Assembly: GCA_009869945.1 (NCBI GenBank)
Contig: WIXG01000005.1
Span: forward strand, 558,001 to 622,000
Reading direction: 5' to 3'
Length of the DNA stretch: 64,000 nucleotides
DNA from: Mesaphorura yosii
Taxonomy: Eukaryota; Arthropoda; Collembola; Poduromorpha; Tullbergiidae
The position numbers and the translations under genes were made by a program. The notes below the pieces were generated by a model that was given only the letters and a program-made list of their open reading frames with translations, was not told the DNA's origin and did not search any database. Of this stretch, positions 14,501 to 26,290 are shown piece by piece. Position 1 is the first letter of the stretch, and the number at the start of each line of letters is the position of its first letter.

Positions 14501-17500
14501 CACCCAGCTCTATTGTGCTCAGTGCCCTGTGCCTTGATCTCATCATTAATATCAATAGAGCCCCAATCTTCCTTGACAATTATACGATATGCAAAATGAG
14601 GTTTATTCAAATTATCAATTTACTTGTTTCTTCTCAATAGCACAACGAATTACTGAATAGCGATATAATTGTTTCGGATCCATGTGCTGAGGTTCACCTT
14701 TTATTCGTTATTTTTTCGTTTGATTCTGTCGCTAGACGGAATTTTCTTTGCTCTTGCACAAAATTGGCATTCACATTTCCACAAAGTGCGACATTTAAAA
14801 AATCGATTATTCTTCATTAACTTTTTAATAAATGAGTTTTAAAGTCTGTCGTAATCCGGGATTAGCGCGGAATCACTCCACTTCCTTCATGCTCACCATT
14901 TCAACAGCTTCGACTCGGAAATAATTCATAATCCAGCCCATCGGCAGAAGATTTCTTTCGGCGCCTGCATAGGAATGAGTAAGCGTACTCCCACGTTTTT
15001 GCTAAAATAATAAGTGTCTTAAATCTGCAGGAGTTCTTTTGCCAACAAGATACTCGGATACTTCGTTTAAATAACCTTCCATTTGAGACTTCTTGATCAA
15101 CGATTTAAGACATGCTTGCAGGGAAGCAAGATTTAAATTCGGCAGACAGACGGCTGAGACGGCATTCTCGCATACGAGATTTCATGCAGACGCTGAGACT
15201 CGATGTATCAAAAGAAAGCACCCCTGACTCGGTTGCTCAGTTGGAATTGCCATGATTCTCCGACTTCTCTTGCTGCGCGTTTTTTTATTTGTGAATCACA
15301 ACCTTCGACGAACATAATTCTCAGACGGATCTCTGCGCAGTGACAAGTTGCGAGGAGCCGTGCACGATTGATTGTCTGCCTGCTCAAATAAACTCTCGCT
15401 ACAAGAGACAAGTCCCGAAAGTTACATGGGGACGCCAGTGCATACAAATGTGCTGACGCTGACTGAAGGTACAAGACTGCTAAAAAGAAATTAATTTCAG
15501 CATGAAGCAGGTGATTAGACTTGTGCCGGCTATGAAATTTGCCAAGTAGCCGTTTGCGTCGCGCCGTAGCTTCTTCATTCTTTCTTTCCTTTGCTACGTC
15601 GCTTGTTGCGCTGCGTCGTAACAAAGAAATTTATGAAAATGAGTTTTGATCTCTTACAGCAATTTATTAAACGCACATCTCAGCAGCAAAAACAAGCAGT
15701 GTGTCGTGTCGAGTCCTGAGCTACGAACTGGAAAATGCAGCTCAGTACGCAGGCAAGGCAAGGCGAGGAGAAGTGAACAGCGAAGGGAGACGCAGAAACA
15801 AGACTGGAACTCGTTTGCGCCTTGCCGTGGTTTTCGGGTTTGCTTGCCGTTACCATTGCCGCTGCCAGTTTACGAGTTGCGCATAATGAAAGTAGTTAAC
15901 GCACTAAATAAGTAAACCATCCCATCTCGTTCACAATAATTACACAGCCCAGCCCATCTTATTTCATTTTAGAACTGAGCGAATGAGAATGACGACGATG
16001 ATGAGTAAAATGTAATATTAAAAGCGATGCGGAGCGTAATAATAATAACCCATTCTTCTTTCACGAGGCAGTGCAGTCTCACTGCAGTGGAAGTGGTGCC
16101 AGTGAGAGTTTTAATCATATATTATCTTAGCGGAGCTCGGCGCTGACTCCACAGCCACTCCACTTCACTGCGCTACAGCTTCTGCTTCAGTAATGTAATC
16201 TAAATGCACAATAACTTCCTCCTCCTGTACACTGCATCACTGCGCTGCGCTGCACGCTGGCAGCAACGACCACAAACGTGCGCTTTTTATTATTATGAAA
16301 TTTCATGGAAAACGATCTCCTGCTGCTTCTGGAGCTCAACAACCGAAAGATGAACAAAAAGCAGAGCTCATCGCCTACTTACCTGCCTATTATTCTTAAT
16401 CACTCTTCCAACTCTTGTTACAATAAAAACCTGTCTATAGCCAACCCTCACGTTAACGTTGAGCCCCGCATGAAGGAACCCAAGAAGAAGAAACTCCTCG
16501 AGTTTGGAGTTTAAAGTAAAAGTTTGTCGTCTTGTCTTTCTCCGCTTCCCACATCAATTACCTCTTGTAAAGGCACCGTCACTGTGCCCATAGCCGGTGG
16601 CTTTTGACTAGAATGCCTTACAATTAACGCGAATTGCAAATTAAATGAGTTGCGGAGATGCACTTCCGTCTTCTGTTTGTCAAAGTTGCGAAGTTCTGAA
16701 TGCGAAATTGAACCGGCAAAGTCTAGTGCCGTTTAATTTGTAGTCGGGAGCAACGATCAATGCGCTGCGCATTCATCACATTGAAGGAAAGGCGACCGAA
16801 GAGCAACGAGAAAGAAAGGAGTTTGATGGGCTGGGATGAACAAAATCGCTGTTAAAGTCCATTATCAGAACAGATGGATTTTCTCAGATGGTAAATTGTA
16901 ATTTATCATTCCAGACTCAAGCTGTGGGTAGAAGAAATTAGATTCTCATTGTATTACATCGTACAAATGCAAACACAGACAGCAGAAGACAAGACAAGTG
17001 CTCCTTTTAATCTTATGGCCTGCTAAAACGGCCAACACCTCCATAAAACTTACTCATCCAGATCAAATGTGCGTCTTTTATTTCAAGTACTTGAATAAAA
17101 ATGAATTACCTCTTCCTGTTCAGGTGAACACACACAAATTGAATGCGTGTCTAGCAAAGCAACGAGTGGAAGTCAAAGACGAGAATTTTCAGTTAGCAAA
17201 TTGTAGGCTCGCTTGTGATTGCTATTAACAGGCATTAAAATTCAGTCCGAATTCCGCCGTTCACATAATATCACATTAACATTTGCAAATAATGCGTACG
17301 AGAAGGAGAAATCAAGAAGGTATAAATTACCGGTCGAAACAAATGAAGACAGGCAGTAAAGCTGCTCCAAACTTCCAAGTACATTTTTATTTACCAACTG
17401 CTTGTCAAATTTTGTCAGGCAGAACAAATGATGTTGTTCCTCAAGAAAATGTCCACTTGTTAGCATCATAAAAATAAATAGTTTCGAATGAGCTGGATTT

Positions 17501-17732
17501 CAAACTGCACCTGAGACTTGATTGTACTGGTCAAGCCTTGCAACAACCCAAAAATTCGAAAACGGTTTCAATTGCATTTAAGTTCAATCGTCGAATTCCA
17601 TGCAAATGCGATGCGATTGAATAAACAGTGTAAAGAAAGCAAGTGGCCACGAATTTGACTTGTAATTTAATAATCAAAGTTGATGCGATGTAAGAAGTGA
17701 AATAGAATCTTGCGTTTATCGCCACAGGCCAC

Positions 17733-17749
17733 GGGCCATGTCATGGCCC
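17733..17749. repeat. 8-bp palindrome GGGCCATG/CATGGCCC
   Basis: GGGCCATG, one T, then CATGGCCC; perfect two-fold symmetry. Confidence 0.85.
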
Positions 17750-18285
17750 AACCGGTGAGGGTGAAATGTGATGGTATGCAGATTGTATTTCATATTTACC
17801 GTCGCGGTCATCCAGTCAGTAGTAAAGTAAAGTACGGTGGTGCAATAGAACATTCACCTGCGCCCGAGCAGAAAGTACGCAGGTAGTAAAACGAAAGTAT
17901 TTTGTGACTGCGCATAAATAATCTTAATACAAACAGTCAACTTCACAAATCATTTCAGCCAACAACAGAGTCTTCGAACGTGTAATGCGTGCAAGCATGC
18001 GTTTATCCGTGCGAGTAAGGGCCCCTTCGAGTCATGACCTAGTGCCAACTGTAGAGTCAATAATTTCCATTCTGGTTAGCCTCATAAAAGCATTTACAAG
18101 CTTTCAGATTGCACCTTGCGCTGCATTTGTCTGAATTCACTCAGCTCCTTCCCGGTTATAAAATTAAGGAAGAAATTCCAACTCATGAATCTCCGTCTGA
18201 AAGAGTACAGAGGCTAAAGAGAAGTTTTTAGTTTTTAATATTATTTGGATATTATATTTTCATTCCATTATATTTTACTACAAAA

Positions 18286-18308
18286 ACCATGACGGTTAAA
18301 GTCATGGT
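18286..18308. repeat. 8-bp inverted repeat ACCATGAC/GTCATGGT
   Basis: Perfect 8-bp arms with a 7-nt loop (GGTTAAA). Confidence 0.85.
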
Positions 18309-18452
18309 GATTTTAGTGCCGTTGTTGTGACAAAACATGCATGCATCTGGCATTTACACGCAGCAGCGCAGCCTTTTTCTGTTTCTCCCTTCCCTTCGAA
18401 TCGCTTCATTCTATTTATCATTCAAAGGGAACACAATCCGGCTTGGTGTTGG

Positions 18453-18471
18453 TAATATTAAAATAATATTA
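18453..18471. repeat. 7-bp inverted repeat TAATATT/AATATTA
   Basis: AT-only arms around AAAAT; a short and probably common structure in this composition. Confidence 0.7.
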
Positions 18472-18576
18472 TACGAGTAATGAGTTGGAAGAAAGTGGGT
18501 AAATAAATCTGTTGTGAGCATTGCTCACTTGATAAATATTTCACCTGTTGCAACGCCAAGACAAGTCCGTGGCCTG

Positions 18577-18590
18577 GCAGCCCGGGCTGC
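18577..18590. repeat. 14-bp palindrome GCAGCCCGGGCTGC
   Basis: Perfect GC-rich two-fold palindrome followed by GGGGCTGCG. It is unusual against the AT-rich surroundings. Confidence 0.85.
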
Positions 18591-21500
18591 GGGGCTGCGT
18601 GGGCCCTTTCCAGAGCGAGCAGAGAAAAATGTACAATGCACCCTTGCGCATGCCTGCCTGCATGGGCTCTCGTACGATTATTATAAATGAAGGGTTATTT
18701 TTAACGCACAACACACCTGTAACTTGTTAATGCAAATGCAAGCAGCGCAGAGCGCACTGCGTTGTGCCCCGTCTGGTGCATGGTTTTTGAGGATAATCGA
18801 AATTGAAGAACAACGGAATTCCCGACATGCTGAGAGTTTACATGGCTGATTCATTAGAAATGCTTGGCAAGGAACAGAAACAACGTGCAGGCATTTCCTT
18901 CTTTCCATTAACGTCCGATTTGAACTTAGATGGAATGAAAACAGCAGAATACCTCTCCCAAGTCCCAACTTCTAAACAAGAACTGTATACCGAACATAAA
19001 AATTAATCTAATTAATGGCCGTGGAGGTGTATTGTGGTGAAAGTCTTCAAAAAAGGAAGTTCATCGGAAGTTTGGTAAGCTCCTTTTTGTAAAAGCAATC
19101 CCGGCAATGTGGTTGCGTTTCGCGTACATGAGCGCTGATAAACATAAACACAACACTCACAGGAGTACGAAAAAGCACAAAAGAAAGGCGACTGGAATGG
19201 AGCAGTGCAATATGTTCTGGCAAGCACATTGTTCTTTTTATGTCGGATGACAAATGGGATGACATGACAAATTGGGGTTGAGATGGTCTCCATTGTCTGA
19301 CTTCCTTTCGCATTTCGCTTCAGCTGAATGGAAACAGCAAAAACATGCACTGCACTGTACGCGACGCGAGCAAAAACGAGGACGAGCATCGGCAAGCTGA
19401 GAAAGAAATTCGTCTCTTTCAAATTTCCTTTAAAAGGAAACTTGACTTTCTTCCTGCCAGCGCTAACGAACATTAATTCAGCATTAACAGCTCGCGTCGC
19501 GTTATTGACAGACGGCGGATGCTTCGGCGGTTGCTGCACAGTGAAAGCTAAATTCCCGTGATAATATCTGAATATTTAATCGATATGGGTTTATTCCTGA
19601 ATTCTTGTTTCGGGTTCAATTTTCGTAGGCAAGAAGATTTCCAACTGACGCCTGAAAGACGGTAGACGGCTGTCGCATCTTTACCGAAGAAGAATGCAGC
19701 GCTGGCACGCCTGCACTCAAGATTGCTTAATAATGCACACCATAAAAGCTTTCAATTGACAGGCATCGTTTTCTGCACGAGGTATCGTCAATGCTAATGC
19801 TAATTCTTAATATCAATAACAAAAACGCTCACTCACTCGCGATGTTTGTGGGTAGATTGATTTCGCATTTAACCAGCCACTTTGCACGCCGTGTTTAAGG
19901 CATTGTTTCGCGCTGGCTTTGCATAAAGTAAAATAGGGACTAATTAGCGAGGTTCATCAAACACAACCGTTTGAGAAAACCAACAAACACAATCAGCCTT
20001 TCAAATTCCACCCCCTTGCTTTAAGCCTGTGTTGTCTGCGTTGGCATCCTTGATAAGCATTTTGCCTTTTGCGTGGTTTGCTGTCCAAATAAATCAATTA
20101 CAAATTCGACGCGTTACATGAGTGGAGTAAGTGATGCGAATTCTTTGTACCTTATTAGACGGACGGATTGAGAGTTGCGCAAACAATCACCAATTAACGG
20201 CTAAGAATAGAATCGAGCTGTGCGAAACATTAGCAAGTGCAAAACCTCACGAATTATCGCAACCGACTCTTGGGACGATTTTTTTGGTCCTCCGCTGCGC
20301 TGAAGCTGGTAGCAAAAGACAACGGGGCTCGTTAAACTGGCCATTATTTGTACCACAATATTTCACTTGGTTTCTCATTCCTTATCAACACGCATTACGC
20401 ATGTACACACTGCGTTGTGTGAGGATGAACAAGAGAACCGAAATTGGAACCATTTTACCGCAAGCAAGGCAAGTTTGAAAAGACGACGAAATGCGACCGG
20501 AAATAAAACGACGCAGCGAGATAATAAACCTTCATGTTGCGCACACATTTCGGGCTGGTTCCTGATCCAGTTAAATGCAGGCAGACGCAAAACGCACTAC
20601 CGGGCCAGGCAGGCAACGAAAGCGACAGCACTGCGAGAGCGAGTAAAAAGAAGTCTCTCTCAATCTTACTACGATGTTAATAAGGCTCCGACTGGAATGA
20701 TCTGCTGCGTCTTAATTTAGAACGAATTGTGTAAACACGAGTCGAGTCTGGTGCGAACTTCATTCATAAAACGCTAACGCACGAGTTTCAGGAGCCGGGA
20801 AAAGATGTACGGAGGACTGCGACGCGACTGCCAGCTTGTGTATATTGTTCTGGGTCGACTGATGCACTGTTTGTGTTAACGTCCACAGTCCACGCATGCT
20901 GCCTGCCTGCTCGCACTGCACCACACTGCATTGTGCTGTAGAAATATTTCGTTTGTTTATTTTCGTAATGTGATGTCAGGTCGTACATAAATTAATTGAT
21001 CTGGCCATGCATCATAACTTCACCGGGAAAGTTTCCATTCACCAGCTCATTAGCGGATTCCAGGCCGACGCAGGCGCTCGCAGTCATCGGAATTATTATT
21101 TAAGCATAGGCTATTATGTTATCGGCCAGTAGCTCATTATGCCCACTCACTCTTCGTTATTCGCTGATTCCATTATTAATCTGAGCAACTGACCGCAAAA
21201 TGTAAAACTTAGGCGCATGCGCGTCGCCTGTGTTCTCCGTGTAAGCACATGGCAATTATATTTAATTGGGCTGAACTCTTCACGCCGTGTCTTCAAAATA
21301 CCCGCCATTGAGCCCAGTTACCGGCGGAGGACAAGCAACCGCATTTAAAAAGGAGTTCAGCCATAGTTTTCCACCGATTTTTTTCTTGCATTTGAAGGAC
21401 TGGATTAATTTTTTCTCGACATACGGCGTGCTGCGCTGCTGCGATATGAAACAGAATCAGAATCTGATATTGGCTGATGCCAAAATGTTGGCATTCGGCA

Positions 21501-22235
21501 TTCACACGAGCGGAAGTGTAGAATCATGAGAATGATCCTTGGTGCTGATGCGATCCAAATGCAGGCTCGCTGAGTACTGCCGTCGTATCGTCGTAGGTAG
21601 AGCCGGCGTCAGGGAGTTTTATGACCACGTTGCAACCATAATTTGTCTTGTGATCACATCATTACCGCATTATTTTTATCAGCTTGGCTAGGAGTGTCAT
21701 CAATAAAATGGAAACGTCGAGCGCAGCTGAAACGAGCAGAGGTCTTGACTGGCGACGGCGACACCTTGAAATAAAAGTTTCTGTTGACATTCGACAAAAA
21801 TGTCAAATGGATCATCATTTTTACAGCCAGACGACGGTCTGAATCTGACAATTCAGAGTCACCGTCTGATTTGTTCAATCTTCAGGAAGGAAAGGACCTC
21901 TTCGAATTGAATAATGCTAAATGCCAAATCCTGGCGTGTAGGCTCAAGAGTGATTCAGGTCGGGTCATTATTGAACTCGAAAGACAAGTGACAGACACGT
22001 TCGTGTTCCTCCTTCACTCATTCCCATTGTTACAATGCTACGTCGTATCTAATCAGAAGGCTGCTCGTCCCTTCTCACTTGTTACCACATAGGGTTCAGG
22101 TTCATTTCTGGATTCTGGAGAGGCAGGCATGACAACAGAAACAGGCTAACAATGCTACACAAGTGGACTGCCACTGAACTGCCATTTCAGCCTTATCGAA
22201 GCGACCAACGAGCCTGAGCGTCAATCCACCACCTA

Positions 22236-22247
22236 CGAGTCGACTCG
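22236..22247. repeat. 12-bp palindrome CGAGTCGACTCG
   Basis: Perfect palindrome continued by AGTCGAG. Similar CGAGTCGA words recur near 36615 and 40440. Confidence 0.8.
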
Positions 22248-25200
22248 AGTCGAGGCTGGTCCATTCGCATCTTAACGTTTACCTGTCTAATTGTTTGTGG
22301 TTCCGTGCAGTTAAGACACTTATAAAGCTAAGTCATAGCCTTTCTACCTGTGCTGGTGCTGTGCCTTTTACCTGGCCTGGCCTGACCAAGACATTGTCCA
22401 TTGACTTATCGCATCACTAAGCCCCACTTGGCTGGCTACTACTCATCTCTCTAATCTCTTTCTGTTGTCATTACTCCACATTTCAAACCCTAAAGTGTCC
22501 AAAAATGCAAAAAATAAAGGTTTTAAGCCGATTAACTTTAAGACTGCGACGCGACGACGAGCAGGACGATGAAAACGTGGAGTAAACCAAAAATACACTG
22601 CGCACTGCACTGGCTCGTCTTGCTTTCCACTTACACAAGACCGAGACGAGGCAAGTGTAAATAAAAAGTCAGATTTAGACACTTTACCCTTATTTTTTGT
22701 GCTCTTAGCAAATTGCCACTGAACAGGTACAAAAAGTGGAGGAAAAGAGAGCCTGAAGAGATAAAAATACATCCATAATGGGTTTCCTACTTCTCGGACT
22801 GCGGCTGCGCTGCTCTTCTACTCTGCGCGCTTTGTTTACTCAACAAGGGAGTGAACATGTCATAACTGTAACACTCCAATAAACAATGCATGGGCCATTT
22901 CTCTCCTGAATCGGGCTTGTCGCTAACTCGATTTGAGGCTTCGAAAGGGTAAGCTTGAGTAGTTCGGCTAATTTAAGAAAATGACAGTGGAGAATCCCTG
23001 CTTCATTAAAACAAATTGAGATTGCTCTGATTTAGGGGTCTGGCGGAATATTTATTCAAAATTACAAAATTACGACAGAATCACAGACAAATGAATACGT
23101 CTTTTGCCTGCAGCAAGATTCGAAAAATCTCGACAAGCATTTCTCAGGAAAACATTCACATTGCTCATGTGAGGTGTGCAATATGTGATGGAATTGCGAT
23201 CGTTCTAGAAATGAAACAAAAAGCAGCAACAGCAGCCGTAGGTTTTATCTCAGACATTTCTGGGTAATAAAAGTATACAACAGCCGGGATCTTTTTTTAC
23301 CCTTTTTCCGTTTTTCAGCAGCCACAAACATCATGTAACAGCAACAATAATGTAACACAAAACAAAAACAAAAAAATGAATCTCTGAAATCACACAATGC
23401 AAAGACGTCGTGAACGCTTTTTTGTGCTGGCTGGCTGGTGGCTGGCGTAGCCGTAATGCAACAGCGTCATAAATTCCTCCAAGACAAAAATCAGGGCTGT
23501 AAACGTAACCGAAAGGAGTCAAAATGCTCAAATTGTTGAGCTCTTCCTCTCCAAATTTTTATGATCATTTCGGTCGTCTTTAGCAAAGTCAGCACTCTGC
23601 CCTCACTCTTTCAAGATCCTTTCGTACAATTACAATAGCACTCGAGACTCTTAACACCTGTTTTCGAATTTTGCCTCGAAACTGGCAGCAGATTAATTTA
23701 AACTGGAGCCACAGCCACAAAGAAAAATTTGACCGAGCTGCTGAGAGATTTAACCAAACAATGCATTTCGTCTGAGCTTGCAGTATCTGACGGGCATTCA
23801 GCAATTCACCGTACATACACGCTTTGTGACTTGTTCTGTTGATAAATTATTGAATTCCTAATTTCATGGCGGATTGACAGCTGTCATCAGTGGAAAGTGC
23901 TAATGTCTCACTGGTGACTGGATAGTTTAACTGGAAGTTATGAATGGCTTTAGTGGCTTTGTAGGTACTATTTTAATTAATGGGTTACAAGCCAAACACA
24001 TTGACGAACCCGCAAGCCAATAAGTTCTCTGTATTTTACTCGATTTTTACCAACGCAAAATTTCAGGTGTATAAATTCTTGTTATCGAGGCAGGTCGTAA
24101 GCGATGGGTTAACAAGGGCAGCCAACATCAACAACGAGTTAATCGTGAGCATGAAGCATCACCAACAAGCCAGTCAAGATAGCCAAAGTATAAGTAAAAA
24201 AAATTGTATTCTCGAAGAATGTCAGCTCTTCGTGCTGTGCTTGTTGCTTGTGGACTTGTCGCAGACGCCTGCCCTGCCTGCACTTACACTTCATTATCAT
24301 CATTTGCATTTGACTATAAAATGCTTCATTCATTCTTCATCGCATTGTGCTGCAACCACGAAGCAAGTACGCTTGTTTACTTCTTATCTCGTGCACTTGT
24401 CACGTTATTATTGTTGTCTCTGCATTTTCCTCGATCTTGAGATTCCTGCACTCATCCCTTTCATTTCTCAGCCGTTTCGTTACTCGTGTCGTTCGCGTTC
24501 TCACTTTCTCATGAATCATGCATCTTTTGCGTTCAGCTTAGCACGCACCAGCCAAGCCTGACTTTTAAATGAAACTTCGCTTTGATATTCGATACTGCAG
24601 TGTTGGCTGCGGACTGGCAGTGCACTGCACAACAAAGACAAGTTCAAAAGAAATTGTCAACCTTGTAATAAATATTGTTGCGTTGCATTTTGTTGCGTTG
24701 GTTGATGGCAATGGCTCAGCTTGCAGCAGTGTACTGCAGTGTGGTTGTATCAAAAGAGATTCTGATTTTGATCGATTTTATGGACTGCCGTGTACAATAA
24801 AAGTGATAATGAAACTGACAATGAGAGCGTTTGAAATCCAAGATGCAAGATTGCAGTCAAGCAACAAACAGCAACGTGGATTGCGCATTATGTCATGTCC
24901 ATTTATATCCTTGCTGGATGCTCGAGTCAAATGTCAGGCCTGTACTAATTAATTTAACAAATAACGAGATTCTCGTCGTGTCAGCTGACAGGAAGCACTG
25001 GACTTGAAACTTACATGATAATTAGGAGCAGCAGAGCTCAAAACAAGCTCAGTCGGAGAGGCATGAATGCACTGTGACCTTTCTTGAAAATATTTACTTA
25101 ATCCTGTAGAGTATCTTGGCTTGGCCGACGACGAGGTCGAACCGACGTTGATTTGGCATTCTAACGAGAGGTCATAAATAATACTTTTGATTTACATCTG

Positions 25201-26275
25201 TCTGCACCACCATATGCTGAAAAATCCCCGCATGCTCGTAAAATACGTGCTCGGGTACGCTGCATTTTGATTTCATTCTGGTGTTGTGACGTGGCGTGGT
25301 GAACTGAACCTCAGTTCTTAGCGAAGTTCTCAAGCGAGGCCGGGCTATAACTTTATGATTTATGCGGACGCGAACGCAAGCTGTAAGATAGCAGGAAACT
25401 CCCTACCACGTCCGCGTCCACGATCGAGTGTAAAATATAATGATACTTCCATATTGATCCAACTGTCATTATTACAGGAACGCAATTTAAAAGGCCATCA
25501 TTTTTACGATTTGTACACTCATTTAAGTAGGTTCATAACTCGAAGATTGGAAATTATTCAAGCAGATCGCAACCATAAATAAGTGCTTTGAGTTCATTAT
25601 GCTTTCATAACTCTTCCCAATTGTAATTTACAAATTCTAAATTACAAGCCAGTTTTTTTCGCTTTGGCCTGCGCGTACGCGACCGTTCGTAAATTACCTG
25701 GCGTAGAGTAAATAGTAATAATTGGACTGGAATAAATTGAAATAATGGGGAAAGAATTATGAACGATATTACGAATCAGGATCATTATTCTTGCCAACGC
25801 CAAGATTTTCTCCTTTCCTAACCTGCAGCTGTCCACACCACACCACACAATTCAACACGTCCGATAAGGAATAACAGCAATATATGATTATTTGAATTTA
25901 ATGATAATAGGCCAAGCCACAGACGCGTTTCGTTTTATTGTTTCGCATTTCTGCACTGCTTTTCAGCACCGAGTTGTTACTTTGAAAGAAAATTAGATTC
26001 CTCACGAAATTACCACTCGCAAATTCATCTGACCGTAAAATCGTTAATCAATTTACGGATTTAGATTAAAGCGTGAATTCAACTGTGAAAGAGCTTCAAG
26101 TGTTCAACAGAAGCTGTGACAAGTTCCTTCAACTTTCAGGATACGGTTTCATAAAGGAACTCGCTTTGTGGCTGCATCCTCCTTCTCGTCTCAAAGGCAG
26201 GCAGCACTGACCTTCGCGTCGTTGTGTCCGACTTGGGCTGAACCCTCATTAACCACTGGGTCGGAACAGAATGCA

Positions 26276-26290
26276 TTGCCTTGCCTTGCC
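26276..26290. repeat. TTGCC tandem repeat, 3 copies
   Basis: Three perfect TTGCC units, followed by TGC. Confidence 0.85.

Noticed and set aside
19012-19539. 175-codon minus-strand frame
   Set aside because: Overlaps other open frames on both strands, has no domain or splice context, and is within the range expected by chance.
25130-25150. GGTCGAACC word resembling a reverse-strand tRNA B box
   Set aside because: The T-arm stem does not pair.
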